Below the pieces are notes generated by a model, which did not search any database, had not been told where the DNA came from, and worked only from the letters and a program-made list of their open reading frames with translations. The position numbers and the translations under genes were made by a program. A DNA stretch of 64,000 bases from contig VXAZ01006215.1 in the NCBI GenBank assembly GCA_013399875.1, positions 62,001-126,000 of the forward strand, read 5' to 3'. Positions 24,729-39,000 of this stretch are shown in pieces. This stretch comes from Gymnorhina tibicen (lineage: Eukaryota; Chordata; Aves; Passeriformes; Artamidae). How positions within the stretch are numbered: position 1 is the first letter of the stretch; each line of letters opens with the position of its first letter.

Positions 24729-25165
24729 ATGATTCGCATATACAGTTATAGACCTTGCAAATTAGCATATCTTATCGAAGACTCCCCAGTGAGAGGCTCA
24801 AGAGAAGCCCCTGTCTTGAGGAACCTTCCCCCTGGGGGGGCCTATCTTGGTTTACAGAATGTGTTCTGGAGGGGACCTTGGTGTCTGGGGCTTTCTGACC
24901 CAACTGCGAGGCTTCCAGGATGTTTAGTCTCTGGCTTAACGGAACTTTGGATCTAAGCTAGTTATCAAACTTAGGGAATTGCAAGTATGTGGGCTAAAAG
25001 CACTAAGGATACATGCAAAGCTGGATGAAAAGGGTACATGAAAAGGGTATATGAGAGGGGTATATGAAAAAGCAAAAAATCATCATGGCATCAGCTTCGT
25101 TATTTCATTCATTGCATCAGACTTGCTTTTACTGGCAACCCCGAGCTGCTGTTCCTCTTCAGTAC
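24729..25165 (+). mobile_element. Possible solo-LTR remnant, unclassified
   Basis: The block differs in composition from the surrounding intron. It has a moderately GC-rich first part (gagaggctcaagagaagccc), internal repeats of the type gaaaagggta(c/t)atga near 25028-25070, and a final part cattgcatcagacttgctt with ggcaaccccgagctgctgtt. This layout recalls a retroviral LTR. No TG...CA ends or target duplication were identified, so the call is weak. Confidence 0.3.
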
Positions 25166-25596
25166 CATAAAATGCTTCTGTTTATCTTTTAGCAGACTTT
25201 GAGATGTGAAGGTCAATATTTCTGCAAGTTGATTGATTTGAAGTTGTTTACTCAGACTGTGGATCTATTCTGCTGCTTGCTTGACTTTATTTAGGCTTCT
25301 TATTTTTGTAGGGTTGCTTACCCGGCATATTTTTTAAATTATGCTCAGTGGTAGTTCTAAAACATACTCATCAGAGAGTTCATATCTGTGAGATTCTCTT
25401 GAAAACTGTCGCAGGCTTTGGAAAGTCTTTGTTCTGACTCTGTATTTGTACCATACATCATCTGCCATTTGCAGGAAACCTTGATTTTTTTACTCAGTTC
25501 TCCTAAGAATAGAAGTAATTTCATAATAAAAAAAGTGGTTGAGTCTCATTTTTGTAACATACCTATACGGACTTGGTGACTGACCCAGAGATGTTG

Positions 25597-25660
25597 CGCA
25601 TGTATGTGTCTGTGCACATGTGTACAAGTGTCTGTGCGTATGTGTCTCGATGTGTCCTGA
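25597..25660. repeat. Cryptic GT-rich purine-pyrimidine alternating tract
   Basis: Sequence such as gcgcatgtatgtgtctgtgc and acatgtgtacaagtgtctgt alternates purine and pyrimidine for most of its length, a form that favours Z-DNA. It lies at the start of an unexplained open frame (25573-25827). Confidence 0.7.
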
Positions 25661-28586
25661 CAGCAGGGAGTGGAGGAGGGTTCTTGGTGTTACTGGAGTC
25701 ATCTGGAGGTTTTATCTGTGTAACGGAGCTTGTTGCCAAGTATGTGTGTGCCCTGAAGCTGGTGAATCCCAAAAGCATGGATGTGCTGCCCCTGGGCAGG
25801 CTGCAGCACATGTCCAATGAGCTGTAGATCCTGTGCCGCCCCCAGAATGCTGAATTTATCATGTATTTCATGCACAGCATGTCAGTGCACGTTTCCATAT
25901 AATAAATCCATACTCCCCACTGCATCTGAAGGTAAAAACGTCTGGAAGCAAATGGGTACCAGTGGAGCAACTGATGCAATCTATTGCTGCCTTCTTTCCT
26001 AAGTGTTTTGTGGAAGTAGGCGGGGAGACTTGTGGGAATGGAACCTGCTCCTACCTCCTCTCTGAAAGGGCCACCTCGTCCTTCCCTCCTGTCACCCTAT
26101 GTGCCTTCAAGGTGTTGATGATCTGTGCTGGGGACAGGTGACAGGGAGGGGAAAGAGCAGGAGGTCTCTGGGCAAGATGACCAAACGTGGGTCATTTCCC
26201 TGAGTTTGCTCTTGGATTACATATGAGAAGCTCTTGAAAATGTGGGAACTGGATGGAGGTGGCCAGCAAGATAAAATAACCTTGGAGGGTTTGCTGTAAC
26301 CTGGGGCCTGTTGGTTAGTAATCCTTGTTTTTAATAGGAGTCCTTCTCTCTATGCATATTTAAGCAAAAGAATTCCATTTCTGGCAAGGATTGCATGTTG
26401 CACCATTTGCTACACTGCTGCCCATGGTTTGATTTCTTTTTTGCTTGTATTCAACCTTTTTTCCTGGTATTTGGATTACTGCTGTTTTGTCTTGGTTCAG
26501 TTGATACTTGTCTCTCTTTTGGGTCTGATGTGTGTCATTTTTATTTTTTCATCTAGTGTTTTCAGTTTTTATAGCTCTTTTCTGTTACATCAAAAGTCAA
26601 CAGTTTGATTAAGTTCCAACTGTTGTAGCATATGTAGTCTGGCTTCATTATCTCCTGTTGCCTTAAACTGTAATCTCTAACAAAATTAGGCATCAAGCTT
26701 GCCAAGTGTACACGAGGGGCTGAGTGTGTGGGGCTGTGGGTGTTATTTTGGGGCACTGATTTTTAGGGCTTAGTGAACGCAGTTTGTGTGGCTCTGTGCT
26801 GATGCTGGCAGGTCAGGTGCCTGTATGTGACTCGTCACGCGCAGCCCCTCAGTCAGTGGGGCTCTCTTGGGGAGAACACAGCATTGTGCAGCAGGAGCCC
26901 CTCAGCTCTCCACAGGTTCCTGCTCAGGGCGAGGAGTTACATTGTCAGCTCACTGGGCGTGTGTGTCACACACAGTGCTGAGTGCAAAGGCACTGAGGAG
27001 CTTGTGCATGTCAGCTTAGATAAAATGAACCCTACCCACAAATTCAGATTTTACTTACAGCTTTGTCAGTTCTCTGTGAGGTCCAGACAGTCTTTGCCTG
27101 CTTATCCCTCTGAGAACCTTCGCTCTGATTTTTCTGCTTTTCTTATCTACTGCTGCCACTGAAGACTCTGCATTGCGTCAAGTCTGGTCTCCAAGTCTGG
27201 AGATGAGCCACTTGTCTTTATTTTTCTGTAAATTGCACAATGGTTCTGGGTTGAAAATGTAAGTGCCACACTGGTAGGACAGAGTGGGCCCCCAGTGCCC
27301 AAGGACGCAGTGTGTCCACACAATGCTTTTTGTACAAGAGACAAAATGAAGAAGTGAGAGGAGCTGCACTGATGCTGCAGTTTGAGGTAGTGCTGCAAAA
27401 ATCAGTTAAATAGTTGTTTAAAAGAAGCAGAAGCAAAATTTAAAGGTATTCCTTCATGTTTCTTCCCTTGGCGCCCCCTTTTTTTAAGTCCAGATGGGTT
27501 CATTGGCAGTATTTATAGCACAGTCCAGGAGAAGTTGCAGTGGTATGGCTGAAGGGGCAGTGTGTTGTAGCAACAAACAGGAGTAAGACTGAACGTGGGA
27601 GGGAATTTCTTGGGCCAGCCTTACTTCCACGGGGAGTGTTTTCTGTGAAACTCGGCTGTGGATAATGAACAGATGCTGGGGAACTTGTTATTAACACTCA
27701 GGAAAAGCAGCTGAGATTTCCCAGGCTCAAAGAAGAATATAGTAGACTTCAGAAACTGTCAAGAGATGTGTAACAAGAGTGGGCAAGGATAAAGATAGGG
27801 CATTATTTCTGGGCAAGCCACATGGCACAGAGTAGGATTATTCTTCCTGGAAAGAGGTGATATAAAATGCCAACAGGGGCTTGGAGTTTGTTTTTTTCTT
27901 GTTTCATAAGAATTGGGTCGCATCAAATAGATCTAACAATTGGCAAGTTTAAAACACAATTATTCTTTTATTTTGCAGTGAATAATTAACCCTTGCACAC
28001 TGCTGCAAGATGTCGATATAAAGCTGGTTTAGAGAGACACATCCATGAGAGAAGAAATTCGCTGGGGTCTTAAGGGTCTGGGAGAGTAACTCAGAGTGTA
28101 TTCTTGCCCTTTTCTTATGCTTTTTCCTACATGTGTAAGCCCCGTTGGGCGGGTGAACCTGTCATCTGACCCAGCACAGATGCTGTTTTCTTTAGTGTAA
28201 AAAACAGCTGCTGGCAATTGCATATTGTTCTGATATCTACAGTAGTAGAGCTGTTCAAACAAATCTTGTAAATTGGTAGTACAGCAACAGCCTGGTCATT
28301 AAGCTCTGTCAATATTTGGTGTAGTAAATACTTTCTACATTTGGCTACATTTGGTTTATGTGCCCTGGAGAATTTTGCTGATTGATTGAAATGATTGATA
28401 CTTCCAGGAACAGGTCTGAATTCATGATGAAATAACACTGAGATAAACATTCTAGATAACTGGTTTTGTGCTGCTGCTTCGTGTTTCCTCAACTTGTGTG
28501 AAGCTTACTTAGAGGCCAAGACTTGCTTTCTAATTTCTTCTAAGTAGCAGATGGACCCCTTTGTAAAATTGCTTCTCCTACTGGGC

Positions 28587-28636
28587 GGGGGGGGGGGGGN
28601 AAAGTGTCTCCCGCCGGGGGGGGGGGGGGGGGGGGG
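28587..28636. repeat. Poly-G runs flanking an undetermined base
   Basis: Thirteen G (28587-28599), an N at 28600, fifteen bases, then 21 G (28616-28636). The N shows that the assembly is uncertain here; true length and sequence are unknown. G-runs of this kind could form quadruplex structures, or be sequencing artefacts. Confidence 0.9.
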
Positions 28637-29936
28637 AAGGCAAAACCTGTGAAAACGGAGTTTCCTGGCAAATTGGATGTTTAGAGATTCGTGCTGGTTG
28701 TTGGATAACGTGATAGTACTGCTAGTCTGCTCCTGGCTCGAGGGTGAGTGTAGTGATGTGTTAAACGCAGAGCGCTTTGGCTCAGTTCAGAGCTGTGTGT
28801 GTCTCTGGTACATACACAACTGGTTTGCTGCTCCCTTTTCCTCTTACACTGCCAAGGGCCCACTGGTACTCTTGGGAGTTTGCACTTGGATCAACTGGAA
28901 ATTGCAGAGGGATTTTTCAAGATCCCTCCTTACAGCTACTACTTAAGAAAAAGGCAGATTTTTGTAAGAGATCAAGTTGTGTGGGTATTTTGTCTTTCCT
29001 ATTGATTCCTTTTCAGCATGGTAGAAGCCAGTTGTGTGGGCATGATGGGTGTTTGTATGTGTGTATGGTTTTTTAAAATTAATTTTATAGAAACTCATTG
29101 TAGACCTGAACTGTCCAGAATAAACGAATCCATTTGCAAGGTGTACTCTGATAACATAATCAGGCTTTTCCTAATGAATGCTGTTGCATGTGCGGAACAG
29201 AAAAGTTTGGGTTTTTCCTCATAAACTAAGTAGAGAATAATATCTGATTACATTAAATATACACAATTCCTTACCTACAGTGTTTATGTAGCTGAGAAGC
29301 TTGGAATATCAGAGATGATAAAAATATCTCCTGTCTACCTGTAGTTCTGAGGGCAGTTTAAAACTGACTGAGTTTCCTATCCTGTGATCCGGGTGGCTTA
29401 CAAACACCCTAAGTCCAACTTCTGTGTCTTATTTTATTTACTATGTATCCCTCATTGTATTTTGTCTTCCTGAACTATTTACAGCGTTCCTGAGTGATTG
29501 ATGTACTACTTTGGCCTTTATAAATACTGAGATGTTCACTACGCAATATAAAATCAGTATTTATCCCAAAGTATTTCTACTCATCAATTTTCTGGGAATA
29601 TATGTTGGTCATTTTGAATGGAGTAACAGTGTTTGTTTTTTTTCAACACAATTTTAAAACTGAAAAAAATACTCTAGTTTTAAGGAATTACAGTAATTTC
29701 AATTTGAACTTGTGTTTATACAATATAATCCCAGAAAATGATGCATATAGTTCTGCTCTCTAAGAATATTTGTTCTGTCTCCACCTTGAGAGAAGGTGCA
29801 TAGATTGAATTTGTACACATGTATAATGATGCAAAATAAATGCTCAATTATAAAATTATATTCTGAAAAGAATAAGTCATTTGCCTTTAATAAAACACTT
29901 TTTAAGAGTCTCTGATAAGTATTCTTTTTTTCTTGA

Positions 29937-30062
<126 letters not shown>

Positions 30063-33000
30063 TAGAATAAATCTGACCTACAAACGTGTGTTAGTGCAAA
30101 TGCTGGTAAAGATGGGGGAGACACTTGGATTGGTACTCCTCATGTGCATGGTTTGTATAGAAATATTGTCTGCTTTCCAGAATAACTCGATTTAAAGTTT
30201 GTTTGTCAAGGGCTACCCTTTCTTTTTCTCACCTTCCTGTCATCATGCTAAAGTGTACAAATCCTCACAGAGACACTCTACTCGTCAGCAGCAGGAGTCA
30301 AAAGATCTGGTGCTCCAGGTAGGCGTATCTTTACTTCCCCTTTCTGTTTCTTCCCAATTTTTTATTGCAAAAATTCATAGGTAACTGTACCTTAACGATG
30401 ATATTTTTTCTTTCTTCTTAGGAAATTCTTTTTTTTTTAACTGAAGTGGAAGGAGTCAGGCTTCAGTTGACTTCGATTAGCAAGAAAGATTTCCTGTGGA
30501 TGAAGCACCAGTGTTATTTGTTCCTCTGTGATGCTTTATCACGTCAGCAGCGAGTGCCCTGCCTTTTATACCCTATTTAAGCAGTCTGCATTACCAGGCT
30601 TGCAGCAGTCAGCCTTTCTAGCATTCTGTTGCCACACTGTGCCTTCTAATGAATTTTTCATGTGTTGTCTTTTTTCAGTTAACTCAGCCTTGAAAAAAGA
30701 CAAAGACAGAGCTCCACTCCCTCTGTAGTGCCCAGGACCAAACTATTTACTGTTTACTGATGCTTCCTAGAATTTACTTTGAGGAGAGTTGAAAACAATC
30801 CACAGTTCAGAAATTCTTTTTCTTCATTTTGTATCTGATGTGGGAATACACCTTTAGGCATCAAATGGTCTGGGTAGAAGTCTCTTTTCTTTCTTTTTAA
30901 GTATAAGGTGAAGTCTTGAGTAGTTAAAAGCATCAAAGAAAAGAAATAGGAACCATCAACAGCTTCAGCAACCCTTTTTCATAGCTGAAGGAAATAAACT
31001 TATTTTGTGGATGACAGGAAAGACTGAAGATCTGGGAGCATTCTGTGAAAGGGCTGAAGGTTAGGGCTTGGGTTACCGGCCTGTGTCAGTGTCTGCACTG
31101 TCCACACAGAACCCCTGAAGCTTTTCTCAGTTGTGTTTGGCAGCTTATGTGAAAGTAGTTGTATTCTGTGTGCTTTTTCTTTTTTTTTAACTCTCTCCTG
31201 AAGGTGCATATGAAAAAAGGCAACCCCACAAGCTTATTTGTAAGAATTTGGGCAGCATTAAACCAAAGGCATCCTTGGCCATATGTTTATATTCTTGTTG
31301 ATGCAAGCTTTTGGTGAAGGCATGTCATAAATATCTTAATTCCCCTGCTGCTCTCTAATTTATTCTCCCTTTCTTTCTCCTTGTTAGAGAAAGCAGCACT
31401 CCAATAAGATTCCTATTTTTTGAAGCCCTTGTTGGTGAGTGATGCAGGCTGAATGCCCACTGTCAGCCATATGCTGCTGGAGCAAGTGCTTCCCAGAAAA
31501 GCTTTCTGTTACTGGCTGGGAGGCAGCAGTGCTGCGAGTGCCTGATATCATTGACTTACTTGGCTTTTCTGTGAACGGTGACTTTCCATTATCAGTGCTC
31601 TGCTGTGTATCCCCAGGGGTATCTCTGCTGAGCTTCTTTCAGTGCCTTCTGGTCCCAAACAGCAATGGCAGGAGAAAGGAAGCAAAAATTACTCACCCCC
31701 AAGTCTGTAACGTGTTTGGGAGATTTATTTCTGTGTTGGAATTCTTGCAGTGGCTACAATAACAGCTGTAGAACAGGGATAAAATCCTGGCAAACAGTGC
31801 AGTTCTTTCCAGTTTCCAGTAATATGCCTGTTTTCTAGAATAAATAAGAGCTTATCAGAAGAGAGTGGATTTTATTGGTAGTCTTACCACTTAGGGTAAA
31901 GTGCATACAAAGCTGTCCTTAATGGAAATGAGAAACAGGGGGTTGTTCTGTATTTTGTGAGGAAGACCAAGATTCTTTTTCATGGGAAAATCTTATATTA
32001 TGACATCTTTATTTCCCTTTAGAGACTTCATTGACATTCTTGCTTATTTTTATTTCTGATAAATAACAACCCCTTGCGAATCTCAGCGACTGCTTTATCT
32101 TCCTTAATTTTCTTCTTTTCAGTTTGCACCACTAACACTGTCTCGGATTCTCCAGCCTTCTTTCCCAAAGTTGGATCTGAATGCTGACTGATAATATATC
32201 TAAGTTTGTGATCATTGACTGAAGGGAGGAAGACAACTAACTTGGGAGGAAGTTTCTCAGGAAAGTGTGATGCTAGGTTTATAAATCTACCATTTCAACA
32301 CTGCTTAGAATCACTTGATATCTAAATATATGTAAAGTACATTTAGCTTGACATGTCTTTTAAAAGTTTTGAGCAGATGAAGAGTGTGTGCCCATTTTCT
32401 GGCTTTCATTAGAAATCATTGAGGCACCAAACTGTTTTATTTGGCAGCACTATCGACCCTGAAAAAATACCTTCCTGTTTAGAGAAACATTGATTTTTAT
32501 GTATTTATCCCATTCTCTTGGGCAGCACAGATGCTTGAATGAACCTCTTGGCATCTTCCAGCTTTGCTTAGAGCTGTTGCTGAAATGAGAAGTAATCTCT
32601 TGTAAATATGAGTAAGCAGGCATATTATGTAAATTGTTAATACTAACAATTGTTAAATTAGTGACTTTTGCAGGTGAACATAAAAGATCTGTGCAATTTA
32701 AAATTCAATAAATATACACCAAATGTTCAAGCATGTCTGTCCTTTGTCAAGTCTTCTGAGTATCTGTTTAATGTATGTCCATTAAAAATGTAGATTAGGT
32801 TTTAGCGTCACTCCAGTAATCTTTCTGTGTTTTTAGAGTGCTGTTTGGTGTAAATGAGAAGTTTCTTGTATTGAACTGTCAAAACATCTCAGTTCCATAA
32901 GTAGATTTGCAAGGGAGTTGGTCACTTGTCATGTCATCTTTTCTCTAGTCTGCCTGCTCAATCTGTACATATGTTGCCTTTGCTGATTTTGATTACAAAG

Positions 33001-36000
33001 AAGTGAAATAGTTATGTAAAGAATTTTTCTTTATCTTGCTTGTTTTTTTCCTTCGAGAATACAAAAAAGACCCTGCCTTTCACAGCTTGTCTGTGTAGTC
33101 TTTTCCATCGTGTTATGTTGAATTTCTGCGGCAGAAAAATGGTTAACAAGGACTGATACATTCACCCATTCACTTTTTGTTTCTGACCCTTTTAAAATGT
33201 GTTGCTGCTTTAGAGGGAGGATCTTGTATCAGGTAATACCTTAGAAAGGTGAAAAGGTAAGTGTTAAAATACTACTTCTTCATGGAAAAACAGCAAAAAT
33301 GCTGTTTGCAGTCCTTGAACATAAAATAGGTAAGTCTTTTGGTAGTAGGTGTTTATTTTCTGTGGGATTCACAACTGTAAAGGAGGTGGTGTTGTATTTA
33401 CTTTCTTATTTCTAAGTCAGGAGCAAAATTTCTGAGTTTTCATTGTTAGATAACAGGGAACTTTTTGACATTAGCTTGTCTTAATGATAAAGCCCTATTT
33501 TCAATTAGGTGCCACTGGACTAGGGGTGGAGATGTGTCCACACTACTGAGAGTTGCATCTCCAGTGTTGTGCTTTGGTCTGCAGCATTGTGGATTCAGGC
33601 ACCCTCCTCCCTTGCAGAAGAGTTGCAGATCAGTGTTCAGAGTTTTCTAGGGGGTTTTGTGAGCTCCTTTCCATTGCTTTCTTCTTTGTAGGAAGATATT
33701 TTTGCTTTTCCCCCTTTTTTCTCGTTCTTTTGAATGTTTATGTAAAGCACAGCATCGAGTGCCGAGCTCTCTGAGCTGCAAGCAAACTGAAATGTCTAAT
33801 CAGCAATACGTGCGTGAGGTCCCAGAAGGATTATAACTGTGTCAGTGTGATGCTGCATCAGGGCTAATTAGCTCTGCCTCTCAGACTGAGTAATTAGCTC
33901 AGGTATCCTGCTCTGCTGCTATGACAACCAGGCTGGTTCCATTTCTGGAGCTCCTTGGATTTAGAGCTGGCTTGGGTATCTGCATGGCTGTCAGCTCGTG
34001 CCTTCTGTTATTGATAGAAAACAAACAGAAAGCTCCTCGAGCACTCTGACCTTTCTACATTTTAAAGGCAGAGAGCCATGCTTGTGGAATAAATATTTTT
34101 TCTTCTAACCAGAAGCAATTAGTGGTTGGAACAGCCTCTTGAGCTGTGAAGGAAAACCAGCCACTGAGTCCATGGGAGAAAAGAAGCTTTCTTTTGCAGG
34201 GGAAAAGGGTCTCACGTAGTTGAAGAGGAAACTACTTGACTACTTTCAAGTGTACAGTGAAATTCTTCCCATGCCTTCTCTCCCATCCCTCTCATTTATT
34301 TTCTGCCTGGGTAAGCCAGAAACCTATACATTCTTAAGCAGGTTTTCAGAAGTGGTTTGAGCACTGCTGCCACTTGCTCACCTGCCTCTATCAGATAGCT
34401 GTGAAACACCAGTTGCTGATGGAACCAAACTGGTGGAATTCCCTTCCTGTTAAGTTCCTGGCAGTGTTGTAGCCTCCTCTAGACTGTAAGGGGCTCTCCA
34501 TTTCTTAACTGCAGCTTTTTGAATTGGCACACCGAAGTTGTCCTTAGTAGCTGGTGAAGGAAGTAATATATTTTCTTTATATGATCTTTCTCATTCTTTA
34601 TTTTTCACACAGAATCTTCTCTTTAGGTTCCTGTGTGGAATCAGTCATTGATGAGCAAGTATTCCAGCTGTCACCTATCAGCCTGGATTACTGGTGCTGT
34701 TTAAGGCTGGGTTTTTCTCGGTTGTTAGTAAGCAGAGATCCGTCTATGACTCTTTCCCCAGGGCTTAAAGCCAGACTCCTTTGTGGTACGTGAATCAATC
34801 ACTTGGGGTTCCACACTCTCTTCCCACTTCATCCTTGAGTGCCTGGTTGTTCCTCACCTATTCTAGATCCTCTGTCAAATTCCGGCTGAATGGTTCAAAC
34901 TGAGCCAGTAAGTGCAGGAGTTCTGAGTTAGCTTGCTCATTTTGGTTTTTATTAATGTTCTATGAACTTAATTAAGGGCAAACTAATAGATTTCTGCTTT
35001 GCCAAAGGAAATTGAAGGCTAAAACCAGGAAAAAGCAGCATAGAGTGGCCATTATATGATCTGGCAAAAGCAGTGAACACGCAACTGCTTGCTTTGCTGT
35101 TGGAAAGGATTCCAGAAAGCAAATTAGCCAGTAAATAGTGTTTTTTACTGTGATTAATAATATTTTAATAGGGGTTATAACATGGTAATTAGAGAAATGG
35201 TCTGAAAAAACTATGTGTGCATGGTTTTGTTTTGTGATCAATTGTTCTGTACAGGTGGAACACAATGAAGACTTTGGTAAATCTTAATTTCCCGCATATA
35301 GGCCTTTTGCAAGGAACTGCAGAGAGTGAGACATGCTGCTGACTTTGGCATGTGTTAAAAAGCTTTACCTCTTCAGTCATTCAGTTATTATTAAGAAGTT
35401 GGTATCATAAATATTTTGCATTGTGACCAAATTAGAAAATAATGCAATTCATTGTTTTGGAGCTTGTATTTTTATTAAGGGTATAAAGTCTGCTTTCTCA
35501 CAGTTTCTTCAACAAAATCCCTTTTCAGTGCGTGAATATGGGGGAGAATGTTGCAAAGAGAGAACTAATATACATTTTGAAAAAATGTTACTTACTTGTG
35601 TAGGATTTAAGTCATAGCAATGTCAAGGATTTCTAAAATATTTTGTATGCATAGTATACAGAAAGAAATGCACCCCAATAACTAAAAAGCAGTTAAAAAC
35701 ATGCTGTTAACCACATTCGAAAGTGAGAAGATAAGACTGTAGGATGGAAATGACTTAATCTTGATTTCATGTGTGTGTAGATAAACAGGAGCTGAACTTT
35801 GTGCTTCTCGTTTCTGAGCCTTGAGGTAATTTTTACGGTGTGTTTATCTTGAAGTGAAAGCTTATAAAATTCAAACTGAAAATAAGATGCAAATGATTCG
35901 GGTGGAAGGTAAATCAGGTTACCAGGCATACATTAAATGTTTCATCAGTTCTTTAAATGAAGATAGGTAGGGTTAAAAAGTTCATATCAGACACTTGACA

Positions 36001-39000
36001 GTTAATATGGTTACATCAAAATCAATTTTTTCTGAAGAGGTACAAATAGTATCTGTTGACATTCTGAAAATTAAAGCTTCCGTTTTGTTGTGTGTATAGT
36101 TTTAAATCAAAAAGGTTTTCACTGTTTCTTCTGTTTGCCGTTGAATGTATTTGTACTTGTCATCTCATGTACTCTTTCTTCCTTACAATTTCTTTTTCCT
36201 CTTCTTTAGCCCTTCAAAGACTCTTTGGCTATGAGGAAAGTAATTACAATTTTTTATTTTGATTCTTTTTAAACTTTTCACGTTACTAACTCTTCTGGGG
36301 ATGAGAAGTGTTGAAAAATTAAAAAAAAAAAATCCCATCTGGAAGTGTGAAAAAGCGTTGAAGTAGTGCAACACATTTTATAGCCACTTGTGAACTAATG
36401 GCATCTCTTTCCCAAAAGATGTATCCTGCTGCTTTCAGAACCAAGTGGGAGAAAGCCATAGGAATTTACTTTCGGTGCAGGAGACACGAAGGAAGGGCAC
36501 ACTGGTTTGTGGTTTGAAAATCTGAATGAAATACCTGCTGTGCTGAGTTCTGACTGCAGTCCAAGGTTTCCCTCTATGAATTGGTAACAGGAGCAACAGT
36601 AATTTAAACCAAACATATTTTTCTTTATTACTTGCTACCTGAATATATCGAACTATTCACATTGCACATATGACAGCAGACCAAAAAGGAGCTGGCTTCA
36701 AATCAGCTATTAATGAATTTATGGGTATGAATTAATATAAACTTTCAAATACTTAAAATAAATTTATTTAATTAATTGACCAAACTTGTGGTACTAGAGT
36801 ATTTTAGAGCAAATGTATAACGTAAGGAAAGACAAATTAGCTTTGAAATGAATTCTGCACTGCTAGTTCTGTATAATAAGTTGAAGTCTCTGCTGAAAAT
36901 GAAAGCACTCCTTGTAAGCTTGGAACAAAGTCTGTGTTCTGCCCCTGTGCACTGCTAAGTAAACTCAGAGCTTGTAAAATTATTTTTGGCACTGCTCATT
37001 GGAGATAAATTGTGCAGCGAGTTCAAATACTACTGCCTGTTTTCCACTATGTTAATTTAATCACATCCATATTGATCTGGAAAATAGCACTACTCACGTG
37101 ACCACAGAGATAAAACTTGAGGAGTCTCTCAGACCGTGCTTTAATGCTACAGCTTTTCAAGAGAAGAGCAGTAAATAGCTTTTGGTGTTAATGATTCCAA
37201 ATAGGTGCTGCCTTAGTAGCCAGATCTGTGCCATTTCCTCTTTATTTATGTTTTTTTTCTGTATTATACAAGTTTATTACAGGAGGAACACCCTCTGTAC
37301 TAAGCAGAGGAGGAAATGGGGTCACAGGCAGCCTTAGTCTGATTTATTTTTGACAGTATTACTCTAAGACTTGTGAACAAATTATGTCAGTATATGAGTT
37401 TGCTAGCTGTGTGTGAGATACATTGCTGCATTTATTGTAGATGACAGGTGCTTCCTGTGAAGACAAGAACTAATTATAAAAAGCAACCGAATACCAGTAG
37501 ATCTTAGATCTTTTCTGACTGGATTACAAATTGGAAAAGTACTCATGTCTCTGGCCTTTCCTAAGATGCAAATTCTGCTGAAGGTTTAGTCAGACTTTTT
37601 GCAGACCAAGGGTAGGAATTAAATTGCAAAAATGACATTTCTCTCAGCAAACACTGTAATTATGGTTCTCTCTCCTTTGCATTAATGAAGCCATAGACTT
37701 ATTTGATTAAGTGCAGTGCTGATACACTGCAGTAATTATTTCTGAAGAGAAGGAGATGGGGATGATTAAAAGGGTCTGTATCCTAATGAAAAGGTGGTAT
37801 TCTCTGGCACAAAGAAAGTGTTTAAACCAAATCCAATATTCTCTTAATCTGCAGGCATTCGGTAGTAGCTGGATATAGAAAGAAAAGAAAAAAAAAAAAA
37901 GCCTGGGTTTCAAAGAAGAGACAAGTTAAATTGGAAGAAGTGGACTCTGAAGCAGAGTCCTGCTCACGTTTCACCACTGCCTACTTCTTTCCTTATTTAT
38001 ATCAGTCTGGTCAGATTGCCTCAGTTGTCTTGAACCTGAACCATGACCAGCTGAGCCCTACAATTGTTCATGTCCTTTTAACTGGAAGTTACAGCATTTT
38101 CTGGCACTGCTGGAGTCAAAGTCATTACAGGGCAGAATGGTGTAAATAGCCTTTACCTTGTCTTTTCCTTATTTGAATGGAGCAGGAAGCATGGTGGAAT
38201 GTTTTTGGGTGCCTGGAAGGGTAGGAAGGGGTGTTGTACCAAAGTGCTCCCGAACCCTGCAGGAGCAGCCAGGAGTCCCCTGGCCAGCAGCCTCTGTCCC
38301 CTTGTTTAAGGACTGATGACCCCAGCAGAGCTGAGCCCAGTTCTTGGGTGACTGTCATCAGCTCAGACACAGGTGTAGAGTTTTGCATTTCTTTCTGGTA
38401 ACACCAGTAGCTTAAATTTCAGTTTTGAGCTACTGGTGTCGGCCCTCTCTACCTTGTAGCACTGGCCCTGGGTTTAAAAGGATGAAGCTTAAAGCACCTT
38501 GGGCTGAGGAGAGCCCTTTCCCTCAGGAGCAGTCACTGGCCTTTAATAGGCACCATCTCTTGTGGGAATTGGCTTCTACAAAGTCATTACATCATTTTTT
38601 TGGAAAACCTTTAATGTAGTTTGTCAGATTTACCAGAGTCTCTACTCTTTGTTTATTTCATCATTATTGAAATAAATGTTCTGGATACTTAAAAGTTCTT
38701 GTGACTTAGGAGAAAGGGCCTAGAAATACTTTTAGCAACTTACAAGAGTGTAAACAAACTGTATATATATTTAGTCACATAGATACAGATGTAGTGGAAT
38801 TTCAATTTGTGGTGACATAAATAATGGCAATTTTCTGTACTGTTGGTTCGAACCTTCTTTGCCCGACACTTTGATTTTCATCTTATATCCTTCAAGTCAC
38901 TTAATTAGCCATTCAAAGTGACTTTTTTTTCATTGATGAAGAGGAGGCAGATGGATTTCAAGAAAACAATCTCTTTTAAGGTTAACGAAGTATTGCTGTT

